Assembly: GCA_029004655.1 (NCBI GenBank)
Contig: JAQVYP010000020.1
Location: 7,717-16,881 of the forward strand
Length of the DNA: 9,165 bases
From: Oscillospiraceae bacterium
GTDB taxonomy: Bacteria > Bacillota > Clostridia > Oscillospirales > Acutalibacteraceae
Reading direction: 5' to 3'
Shown: one piece after another, positions 1 to 5,523 of the stretch
Layout: each line of letters starts with the position of its first letter
How positions within the stretch are numbered: the stretch's first letter is position 1
Position numbers and translations under genes: made by a program
Notes under the pieces: generated by a model
Database searches by the model: none
Told to the model about the DNA's origin: nothing
Seen by the model: the letters and a program-made list of their open reading frames with translations, nothing else

Positions 1-59
1 GATTTGTATACTGAACCGTCAGCTAATACTTTATTACAGTAAAGTAACAAAATTATTCT

Positions 60-88
60 TTGACAAAAATATAATATTGTGTTAAACT
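60..88 (+). promoter_or_regulatory. Putative sigma-A promoter of the minD-like gene
   Basis: A perfect -35 box TTGACA (60-65) is followed after exactly 17 bases by TAAACT (83-88), which matches 4 of 6 positions of the -10 consensus. A perfect TATAAT at 70-75 has no acceptable -35 at the right distance, so it was not chosen. The promoter lies about 45 bases before the preferred GTG start at 133. It suggests that minD and mgsA can be transcribed separately from whatever lies to the left. A short 7-bp inverted repeat (27-33 with 40-46) lies just upstream and is too weak to call a terminator. Confidence 0.5.
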
Positions 89-118
89 TATGATTAAATT
101 ATAGGTATTTGCATGAAA

Positions 119-124
119 AGGGGA
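119..124 (+). promoter_or_regulatory. Ribosome binding site that decides the minD start
   Basis: AGGGGA lies 8 bases before the GTG at 133. The upstream in-frame TTG at 109 has only a weak AGG before it. Starting at 133 also gives the N-terminus MGKLIVVTSGKGGVGKST, which fits the MinD family almost exactly. Confidence 0.6.
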
Positions 125-132
125 AAGTCTTT

Positions 133-867
133 GTGGGCAAACTCATTGTCGTAACATCCGGTAAGGGCGGTGTCGGGAAATCAACCGTTTCTACAGGCAT
201 TGCTTCAGCGTTTTGCTCCATGAATAAAAGTGTACTGCTGGTGGATGCGGATGAAGGTTTACGTTGCCTTGATTTAATGCTTTCCATAAGCGATAAACTT
301 GTGTTCGATATGGGAGATATTCTTTCCGGCAATGTGGATATTGATAAAGCAGTAAATAAGGTTGATGGTGAAAAATCGCTGTATTTACTTGCAGCACCTT
401 CAACGCCTTGCAGTATTAATGGTGAGGCTTTTGGCAGCTTGATGTTTGAACTTCAAGAAAAATACGATTATGTTATTGTAGATTGCCCTGCCGGCATTGA
501 TGATAAATATTATGTTTGTCTGCCAAAAGGATCCGAATTCTTGATTGTAACCAATTGTGACGCTGTATCCGGTAGGAGTGCATTTGAAATCACCAGTTTG
601 TTGTCAACTCTTGGGTTTGTCAACAAAAGATTGTTGCTAAACAGGTTTGATAAAAAAACAGCAAGACAATTTAAAGTGCTGGTTGATGATATAATTGATA
701 ATTCCGGTTCTCGTCTATTGGCTGTAATCCCTGAGGATTCACAGGTAAAAGTAGCAGCAGCAAAAGGAAAAGCTTTGAAACTTGGCCGCGCAGCAATGGC
801 ACTTTATCGAACTGCAGCGCGTATTGAAGGATCAGATGTCCCGCTACCCAAATTAAATAAGATATAA
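133..867 (+). CDS. minD: MinD-family septum-site ATPase (ParA/MinD superfamily)
   Basis: Deviant Walker A P-loop ATPase of 244 residues. The P-loop GKGGVGKST is at residues 10-18 with the signature lysine at 11, DADEGLRCLDL follows from about 38 (the MinD family has D-x-D-I-G-L-R-N-L-D), and the Walker B-like stretch IVDCPAG is at about 115-121. MinD dimerises on ATP, binds the membrane and recruits MinC to restrict FtsZ ring assembly. The start is GTG at 133, preceded by AGGGGA; a longer TTG start at 109 adds residues not seen in the family. The protein is slightly short (usual length 260-270). It ends in ...PLPKLNKI rather than the usual basic amphipathic membrane-targeting helix. No minC or minE is adjacent. 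In several clostridia minD lies near mgsA at the end of the mre-min-rod locus, which supports the identification. The stop codon TAA is also the left flank of a palindromic repeat. A more general MinD/ParA-like role cannot be excluded. Confidence 0.8.
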   Translation: MGKLIVVTSGKGGVGKSTVSTGIASAFCSMNKSVLLVDADEGLRCLDLMLSISDKLVFDMGDILSGNVDIDKAVNKVDGEKSLYLLAAPSTPCSINGEAFGSLMFELQEKYDYVIVDCPAGIDDKYYVCLPKGSEFLIVTNCDAVSGRSAFEITSLLSTLGFVNKRLLLNRFDKKTARQFKVLVDDIIDNSGSRLLAVIPEDSQVKVAAAKGKALKLGRAAMALYRTAARIEGSDVPLPKLNKI

Positions 868-991
868 TACTAATTCCAACTAAAAACCATCCAATATTTG
901 CAGCCTTTTGTTTGCGAGACTGCATTATCGTGCCTTGTCTCACAAACAAAATCCTCGCAAATCTTTGGACGCTTTTTAATTGGGATTAGTA
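868..991. repeat. MITE-like palindromic element, copy A
   Basis: A 124-bp imperfect inverted repeat fills nearly the whole minD-mgsA gap. The left arm starts TACTAATTCCAACTAAAAA (868-886) and the complement of the right arm reads TACTAATCCCAATTAAAAA. Pairing continues inward with small bulges through TTTGC and TTTTGTTTGYGAGAC to a centre near 920-936 (CTGCATTATCGTGCCTT). The RNA would form a hairpin of about 60 pairs. TAA flanks both ends (865-867, which is the minD stop codon, and 992-994), consistent with a 3-bp target duplication. It codes for nothing recognisable and is related to the copy at 4808-4967. The mgsA ribosome binding site begins 5 bases after it. Whether it was mobilised by a transposase elsewhere is inference. 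Confidence 0.8.
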
Positions 992-1011
992 TAAACAGGA
1001 GGTTTTTCGTT

Positions 1012-1413
1012 ATGAATATAGCTTTAATAGCGCATGATGCCAAAAAAGAATTGATGGTTCAGTTTTGCATTGCTTATTGTGGAATCTTAAGCCGACACAC
1101 AATTTTGGCTACAGGTACAACAGGTAAACTGGTTTCTGAAGCTACCGGTCTTGAAATTATTAAATTTTTAAGTGGGGATCAGGGCGGTGCACAGCAAATT
1201 GCATCCCGTATCGGATGTGACGAAATAGACTTAGTTTTGTTGTTCCGTGACCCGCTTACACCTAAGCCGCATGAGCCCGATGAAATGCAATTGCTTCGCT
1301 TGTGCGATGTTCACAATATTCCTGTTGCAACTAACATTGCAACGGCAGAAATGCTTATTCATGGTCTCGAACGCGGAGACCTTGATTGGCGTCAAATTGT
1401 AAGAAGCAAATAA
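1012..1413 (+). CDS. mgsA: Methylglyoxal synthase, with catalytic Asp replaced
   Basis: Cytoplasmic methylglyoxal synthase converts dihydroxyacetone phosphate to methylglyoxal and phosphate, a bypass of lower glycolysis under phosphate limitation. The 133-residue product keeps the family landmarks: IALIAHD (3-9), ATGTTGKL (33-40), RDPL (79-82), PHEPD (86-90) and NIPVATNIATAEMLI (102-116). The start is ATG 1012, 9 bases after a perfect AGGAGG (997-1002); the frame stays open upstream to 898 but only through the palindromic repeat. In E. coli the catalytic base is Asp71, in the motif SG-P-M-GGD-QQ. Here the motif reads SGDQGGAQQ (54-62), so that position is Ala60 (GCA, 1189-1191), and an Asp not found at that place in E. 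coli or B. subtilis appears at 56. Other active-site positions (His8, Asp9, Asp80, His87, Asp90) are kept. The family call is secure; activity is uncertain. Confidence 0.93.
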   Translation: MNIALIAHDAKKELMVQFCIAYCGILSRHTILATGTTGKLVSEATGLEIIKFLSGDQGGAQQIASRIGCDEIDLVLLFRDPLTPKPHEPDEMQLLRLCDVHNIPVATNIATAEMLIHGLERGDLDWRQIVRSK

Positions 1414-1427
1414 TATATGTTTTAATT

Positions 1428-1643
1428 GCTATGACGGCAGAAGAGTAGTGTGATGCTAGCACTGCACAGGAATGATAGTCTTGACTGAGAGCTATCTTTG
1501 TTGCGTTCACATGAAGACACTGACCCAGCGGTTACGCTTTTCGGCGATAAAGAAATTTTGAGTGAAACGTGAAATTTACGTTTAAACCGGGTGGTACCGC
1601 GAGGATTCCTCGTCCCTGTATTGGGATGGGGATTTTGTCTTTT
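1428..1643 (+). promoter_or_regulatory. T-box riboswitch leader of hisS-aspS, specifier GACAC
   Basis: The T-box core GGGTGGTACCGCG is at 1589-1601, preceded by a stem III-like hairpin (AAACGT 1565-1570 with ACGTTT 1578-1583). The 5' part starts with ATGACGGCAGAAGAGTAGTG, typical of clostridial Stem I. Near the 3' side of Stem I the sequence TGAAGACACTGACCC (1512-1526) fits the specifier loop pattern TGAA-codon-A. The codon is GAC (Asp, 1516-1518), overlapping CAC (His, 1518-1520). In this family the uncharged tRNA anticodon pairs with the specifier and its NCCA end with TGGT (1592-1595), stabilising the antiterminator. The two downstream genes charge exactly these two tRNAs. No clear promoter is visible in the short gap after mgsA, so it may lie within the end of mgsA, or the leader may be read through from upstream. 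The 5' boundary is approximate. Confidence 0.92.
1608..1643 (+). terminator. T-box intrinsic terminator
   Basis: CCTCGTCCC (1608-1616) pairs with GGGATGGGG (1623-1631) across a 6-base loop, with two G-U pairs, followed by ATTTTGTCTTTT. This is the mutually exclusive partner of the T-box antiterminator: it forms when the cognate tRNA is charged and stops transcription before hisS. Confidence 0.85.
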
Positions 1644-1679
1644 ATATAGGTTAATTCGAATTAAAATGGAGGAGTTATA

Positions 1680-3014
1680 ATGTCCGAAATCAATAAAGCA
1701 ATAAGAGGTACTGGTGACGTTTTGCCTGATCAAAGTTATAAATGGCAGTTTATTGAGAACAAAATGATAGAAACGGCGAGGCTGTTTGGATTCAAAGAAA
1801 TAAGAATTCCGGTCTTTGAGCACACAGAGGTTTTTACCCGCAGTGTGGGGGACACAACAGATGTTGTTCAAAAAGAAATGTATACTTTTGAGGATAAATC
1901 AGGCCGTTCAATAACACTCAGACCCGAATTTACTGCAGGTGTTGTTCGCTCTGTGATAGAGCATGGCTTGGTAAACTGCGCGTTGCCGGTTAAAACCTGC
2001 TATGTGGGTGCGTGCTATAGATATGAAAAGCCGCAAGCAGGCAGACTTAGAGAGTTTCACCAATTTGGTGTGGAGTGTTTCGGAGCGTCCAAACCGACTG
2101 CCGATGCAGAGATTATAACTCTTGCAAATACTATTTTGGAAAATATCGGAATCAAAAATCTTTCTCTTGAAATAAATTCAATCGGTTGCCCTGAATGCCG
2201 CAAGGTATATCACGCTGCTTTAAAAGAATATTTAAATTCACACAGTGAAGAACTTTGCGATACCTGCAAGGGCAGGCTTGAAAGAAATCCTATGCGTGTT
2301 TTAGACTGTAAATCACCCATTTGCTCTAAAATTGCAAGTGCTGCGCCTGTGATGCTGGACTATCTTTGCAATGATTGCAAAGAACATTTTGATGGTGTTA
2401 AGGCACATCTCTCTGCGGCTGATATTGATTATAAAATCAATACTCATATTGTACGTGGCTTAGATTATTATACCAGGACAGTGTTCGAATTTGTGTCCGG
2501 CGACATTGGCGCTCAGTCAACAGTCTGCGGCGGTGGAAGATATGATGGACTTGTTGGTCAGATGGGCGGACCACAATTACCATCTCTAGGATTTGCAATG
2601 GGTTTAGAACGACTGTTAATGGTTATGGAAAGTCAGAATGTAGAGTTTAAGCCGGAACAACCGTGTGATGTTTTTATCGCTTCTATGGGCGAAAAGGCTG
2701 AAATTGAAGCTACAAAGCTTTGCTGTATGCTGCGCGATGAAGGCTTTTGCGCTGTCACTGATATTACAAGCAGGGGATTAAAAGCCCAGATGAAATATGC
2801 AAATAAGATTGGCGCAACATTTTCTGCCGTAATCGGCGACAACGAGCTGATGCACGGTTCATGTAATTTAAAAAACATGGAAACAGGTGAAGAACGCCAG
2901 GTCACACTTCCAGATGGACTTGTTGAGGCTGTTTATGATTTTCAAATAAACAGTGTTTTTGAAGATCTATCTGATTCAGTTGAGGGAATAGAAACTCTCT
3001 TTCAAAACAAGTAG
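1680..3014 (+). CDS. hisS: Histidyl-tRNA synthetase
   Basis: Class II synthetase that activates histidine with ATP and charges tRNA-His in the cytoplasm; 444 residues, full length with a C-terminal tail of about 30 residues. The motif 1 region is at about 40-60, motif 2 includes TLRPEFTAGVVR (79-90) and RYEKPQAGRLREFHQFG (114-130), the histidine-binding signature VRGLDYY is at 258-264, GGGRYDGL at 284-291, and motif 3 LGFAMGLERL at 303-312. An HGTP-type anticodon-binding domain runs from about 328 to 410. The insertion between motif 2 and the histidine signature carries four cysteine pairs (170/173, 193/196, 210/215, 230/233), suggesting bound metal. The ATG has GGAGGAG (1668-1674) 5 bases upstream. 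The gene is first in a two-gene operon behind the T-box; its TAG stop overlaps the aspS ribosome binding site. Confidence 0.97.
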   Translation: MSEINKAIRGTGDVLPDQSYKWQFIENKMIETARLFGFKEIRIPVFEHTEVFTRSVGDTTDVVQKEMYTFEDKSGRSITLRPEFTAGVVRSVIEHGLVNCALPVKTCYVGACYRYEKPQAGRLREFHQFGVECFGASKPTADAEIITLANTILENIGIKNLSLEINSIGCPECRKVYHAALKEYLNSHSEELCDTCKGRLERNPMRVLDCKSPICSKIASAAPVMLDYLCNDCKEHFDGVKAHLSAADIDYKINTHIVRGLDYYTRTVFEFVSGDIGAQSTVCGGGRYDGLVGQMGGPQLPSLGFAMGLERLLMVMESQNVEFKPEQPCDVFIASMGEKAEIEATKLCCMLRDEGFCAVTDITSRGLKAQMKYANKIGATFSAVIGDNELMHGSCNLKNMETGEERQVTLPDGLVEAVYDFQINSVFEDLSDSVEGIETLFQNK

Positions 3015-3025
3015 GAGGAATTATT

Positions 3026-4807
3026 ATGGTATTAGATAAAATGGAAACTCTCCGTCGTACGCACTATTGCGGAGACTTAAGATCTTCTGATGGCGAACGC
3101 GAAGTTGTTGTTGCAGGCTGGGTTCAACGTCAACGTGACTTGGGTCAAATTATTTTTATTGATTTGCGTGACCGTACCGGTATTGTTCAATTGGCTTTTG
3201 ACGATAAAACCAGCCGAGATGTGTTTGAAAAAGCATTTACTGCACGTTCAGAGTTCGTTTTAATGGCAAAGGGCAAAGTCAGAACGCGTTCATCTGTTAA
3301 TAAAGATATTCCAACAGGCGAAATTGAGCTTGAGGTTAATGAACTTAAAGTGTTGGGTACATCTCAAACACCGCCTTTTGAAATACTGTCCGATTCTGCT
3401 GCAAATGAGGAACTACGTTTAAAATATCGTTACCTTGATTTGCGTCGTGAACCTCTTCAAAGAAATATTTTAATGCGTCATCGCATTGTAAAAGTTGCAA
3501 GAGACTACTATGATGAAAATGGATTTATAGAAATTGAAACTCCGATGCTTATAAAATCCACACCTGAAGGTGCACGCGATTATTTGGTTCCATCACGAAT
3601 TCATGAGGGAAAGTTCTTTGCACTGCCGCAGTCACCTCAGCTTTATAAGCAGTTATTAATGCTCTCAGGCTTTGACAGGTATATGCAGATAGCGAGATGC
3701 TTCAGAGATGAGGATTTGCGTGCCGACCGTCAGCCGGAGTTTACACAAATTGACTTGGAAATGTCTTTCGTAGATATGGAAGATATTCTTGAAATGAATG
3801 AAGGCTTCGTTGCCAGATTATTTAGTGAGGTTTTGGGTGTCAAAGTGTCATTGCCACTTCCTCGTATGAAGTATACTGACGCTATGGAGCTGTATGGCTC
3901 CGATAAGCCGGACACACGCTTTGAAATGAAGATTGTGGATATGTCTGACATGGTAGCAAACAGTGAGTTTAGCGTGTTTGCAGATGCAGTTAGAAGTGGT
4001 GGAAATGTAAGATGTATAACTGCGAAGAATGCAGCTGGAACACTTACACGCAAGGAGATTGATAAGCTTACAGAATATGTGCGCGGTATCGGTGCTAAGG
4101 GAATGGCATATATTCGTTGGATTGACGATAAACCGTCTTGCTCGTTTTCAAAGTTTGTATCGGAAGCTGAATTGGATGCTATGTTAAAACGTGCCGGAGC
4201 GGAGAAGGGCGACGTTGTAATGTTCGTCGCTGACCGTAAAAAGACTGTTCTCTCAGTGCTTGGATCACTTCGCTTAGAAGTTGCAAAAAGGTTGGATATT
4301 ATTCCAAAAGATCAATATAATTTTCTTTGGATTACAGAATTTCCGTTCTTTGAATTTGATGAGGAAACAAATAGCTACGTTGCGATGCACCATCCATTCA
4401 CAGCGCCGATGGATGAATGTATCCAGTATCTTCACACAGAGCCGGATAAGGTTTTTGCTAAGGCATACGATCTTGTGCTTAATGGTGTTGAGCTATCAAG
4501 CGGTTCCATTCGTATAACTAACCCTGATTTGCAGCGTGAAATGTTTACGGCACTAGGGCTTTCGGATGAAGAAGCTCATGAAAAATTTGGATTCCTGACA
4601 GATGCATTTAAGTATGGCGCACCTCCACATGGCGGAATGGGAATCGGTCTGGACAGACTTCTTATGATTATGTTGAACTGTGAATCAATTCGCGAAGTAA
4701 TCGCTTTTCCGAAAGTTGCAAATTCCAGTGAATTAATGAGCGGTGCGCCTGCCATTGTTGATGATAAACAGTTAACGGATTTGTCAATAAACATTATAAA
4801 GCATTAA
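3026..4807 (+). CDS. aspS: Aspartyl-tRNA synthetase, bacterial type
   Basis: Class IIb synthetase that charges tRNA-Asp; 593 residues, the normal bacterial length. It has an N-terminal OB-fold anticodon-binding domain (about 1-110, GWVQRQRDLG at 31-40), class II motif 1 (about 165-180), QSPQLYKQLLM (202-212), motif 2 FRDEDLRADRQPEFTQ (226-241), the bacterial GAD insertion (about 285-415), and motif 3 GMGIGLDRLLMI (537-548). Leu39 sits where discriminating AspRS enzymes have leucine and several non-discriminating ones histidine, which hints at strict tRNA-Asp specificity (inference from one residue). The start ATG 3026 has AGGAGG (3013-3018) that begins inside the hisS stop codon; the inner ATG at 3041 has no such site. 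It is separated from hisS by 11 bases and under the same T-box. Its TAA stop is the left flank of repeat copy B. Confidence 0.97.
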   Translation: MVLDKMETLRRTHYCGDLRSSDGEREVVVAGWVQRQRDLGQIIFIDLRDRTGIVQLAFDDKTSRDVFEKAFTARSEFVLMAKGKVRTRSSVNKDIPTGEIELEVNELKVLGTSQTPPFEILSDSAANEELRLKYRYLDLRREPLQRNILMRHRIVKVARDYYDENGFIEIETPMLIKSTPEGARDYLVPSRIHEGKFFALPQSPQLYKQLLMLSGFDRYMQIARCFRDEDLRADRQPEFTQIDLEMSFVDMEDILEMNEGFVARLFSEVLGVKVSLPLPRMKYTDAMELYGSDKPDTRFEMKIVDMSDMVANSEFSVFADAVRSGGNVRCITAKNAAGTLTRKEIDKLTEYVRGIGAKGMAYIRWIDDKPSCSFSKFVSEAELDAMLKRAGAEKGDVVMFVADRKKTVLSVLGSLRLEVAKRLDIIPKDQYNFLWITEFPFFEFDEETNSYVAMHHPFTAPMDECIQYLHTEPDKVFAKAYDLVLNGVELSSGSIRITNPDLQREMFTALGLSDEEAHEKFGFLTDAFKYGAPPHGGMGIGLDRLLMIMLNCESIREVIAFPKVANSSELMSGAPAIVDDKQLTDLSINIIKH

Positions 4808-4967
4808 TACTAATTTTCAATTAAATGGCAATAAATTTTCGATCCATTTTCATTTTTGGTGCGTTGCTCTCCTCGACAACGAATAATATGCCTGCATCAT
4901 CCGCCTTCCAAAACAAAAATATTCTCGAAAATTTTATTCGCCATTTTATCAAGTATTAGTATTAGTA
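4808..4967. repeat. MITE-like palindromic element, copy B
   Basis: A 160-bp imperfect inverted repeat starts directly after the aspS stop codon. The left arm reads TACTAATTTTCAATTAAATG and the complement of the right arm TACTAATACTTGATAAAATG. Both arms continue with GGC, an AATAAA-like run, TTTTCGA and an ATTTT-rich stretch ending in TTTTGG. The ends TACTAAT/ATTAGTA, the TAA flanks (4805-4807 and 4968-4970) and a central block CTGCATCATCCGCCTT (4892-4907, compare CTGCATTATCGTGCCTT in copy A) show kinship with 868-991. The right end carries an extra ATTAGT unit, and the loop is longer than in copy A. No convincing gene is present. Confidence 0.8.
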
Positions 4968-5010
4968 TAAAAGTTAATTTTAATAAAACTTTATCACATT
5001 TTTTGAATCA

Positions 5011-5054
5011 AAAAAAGGGCCTCAAGATCTATGAACAGATCGTGAGGCCCTTTT
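5011..5054. terminator. Strong bidirectional intrinsic terminator
   Basis: GGGCCTCAAGATCT (5017-5030) pairs with AGATCGTGAGGCCC (5037-5050) with a single mismatch around a 6-base loop. A-rich sequence precedes it and TTTT follows, so it ends with a U-run when read on either strand. It lies downstream of aspS on + and 14 bases beyond the stop of the AbrB-like gene on -, so it can end both converging transcripts. Confidence 0.93.
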
Positions 5055-5067
5055 ATTATGCGATAAA

Positions 5068-5316
5068 TTATTTTATCTCAGAAATCTTTTTTATACAATC
5101 TGAGCAGACATTGTGGCCCTTGTAAATAGTTATGTTTGAAAGCTCTCCACAAAAAATACAGCTTGGTTGGTATTTTTTGAGAATTATTGAGCCTTCATCA
5201 ACATAGATTTCAAATGAATCCTTGTTATCTTCTATATCGAACTGACGACGAAGTTCCTTAGGTATAACAATACGACCTAATTCATCTACTTTTCTAATCA
5301 TTCCTGTTGCTTTCAT
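5068..5316 (-). CDS. AbrB-like transition regulator with Cys4 tail
   Basis: The protein has 82 residues. Residues 1-49 are an AbrB/MazE/SpoVT swapped-hairpin DNA-binding domain, very close to B. subtilis AbrB (TGMIRKVDELGRIVIPKELRR at 4-24, then EIYVDEGSIILKKY at 36-49). Instead of the AbrB C-terminal multimerisation region, it ends with C53-x2-C56 and C71-x2-C74, likely a small zinc ribbon. AbrB-type proteins repress or tune stationary-phase and sporulation genes by binding AT-rich promoter DNA. The start ATG (5314-5316) has a good AGGAGG (complement of 5324-5329) and its own promoter. The gene is divergent from spmA-spmB, which makes those genes, and its own promoter, plausible targets (inference). 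Similar short AbrB-Cys4 proteins are to my knowledge common in clostridia, so the fusion is probably a subfamily trait. A zinc-free role for the cysteines is also possible. Confidence 0.9.
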   Translation of the reverse strand: MKATGMIRKVDELGRIVIPKELRRQFDIEDNKDSFEIYVDEGSIILKKYQPSCIFCGELSNITIYKGHNVCSDCIKKISEIK

Positions 5317-5388
5317 TACAGCACCTCCTAGATGTCTAGTAGCATAAACATCAAATATTTAATAAAATCACTGGATAATACATAAATA

Positions 5389-5417
5389 AGTATAATAGTA
5401 AAGTTATTTTTTGTCAA
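5389..5417 (-). promoter_or_regulatory. Sigma-A promoter of the AbrB-like gene
   Basis: On the minus strand TTGACA (5417-5412) and TATACT (5394-5389) are separated by exactly 17 bases; the -35 is perfect and the -10 matches 5 of 6. The start codon is about 70 bases downstream, leaving an AT-rich leader. Confidence 0.8.
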
Positions 5418-5429
5418 GAGATTTTTTGA

Positions 5430-5454
5430 AAATTTAGTAAATTTCACTAAATTT
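5430..5454. promoter_or_regulatory. 25-bp palindrome, candidate operator
   Basis: The arms AAATTTAGT (5430-5438) and ACTAAATTT (5446-5454) are perfect 9-bp inverted repeats around AAATTTC, so AAATTT occurs three times at about 9-10 base spacing, close to one helical turn. It lies 12 bases upstream of the regulator's -35 box and touches the putative spmA -35. Binding by the adjacent AbrB-like protein is inference; AbrB proteins have loose sequence preference. Confidence 0.5.
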
Positions 5455-5480
5455 ATAACTAAATAATTAAATTGGATAAT
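5452..5480 (+). promoter_or_regulatory. Possible spmA promoter
   Basis: TTTATA (5452-5457; 4 of 6) and GATAAT (5475-5480; 5 of 6) are 17 bases apart and about 44 bases before the spmA start. In B. subtilis spmAB are transcribed in the mother cell under sigma-E; I could not find a convincing sigma-E or sigma-G pair here, and the AT-richness of the region makes chance matches likely. Confidence 0.3.
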
Positions 5481-5523
5481 ATAGTATTTATTGAATAAAT
5501 ATGTAACAAAAGGAGCTAATATT

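Noticed and set aside
1..42. Possible C-terminal tail of an upstream gene (frame 1, 13 codons to TAA)
   Set aside because: Too short to recognise; an alternative frame is open to about 84 as well, so no call is justified.
70..75. Perfect TATAAT before minD
   Set aside because: The region 17 bases upstream (ACAAAA) does not resemble a -35 box; the TTGACA-17-TAAACT pair is better overall.
898..1011. Longer N-terminus for mgsA
   Set aside because: The extension runs through the palindromic repeat; ATG 1012 has a perfect ribosome binding site and gives the family's usual start.
1422..1871. Minus-strand open frame of 149 codons
   Set aside because: It lies antisense to the T-box leader and the start of hisS and has no recognisable domain.
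4955..4969. ATTAGT tandem as a CRISPR or satellite repeat
   Set aside because: Only two to three units of 6 bases; it is better explained as the duplicated end of palindrome copy B.
4856..5125. Plus-strand open frame of 89 codons after aspS
   Set aside because: It covers the repeat, the terminator and the antisense of the AbrB-like gene; there is no ribosome binding site and the composition is not protein-like.
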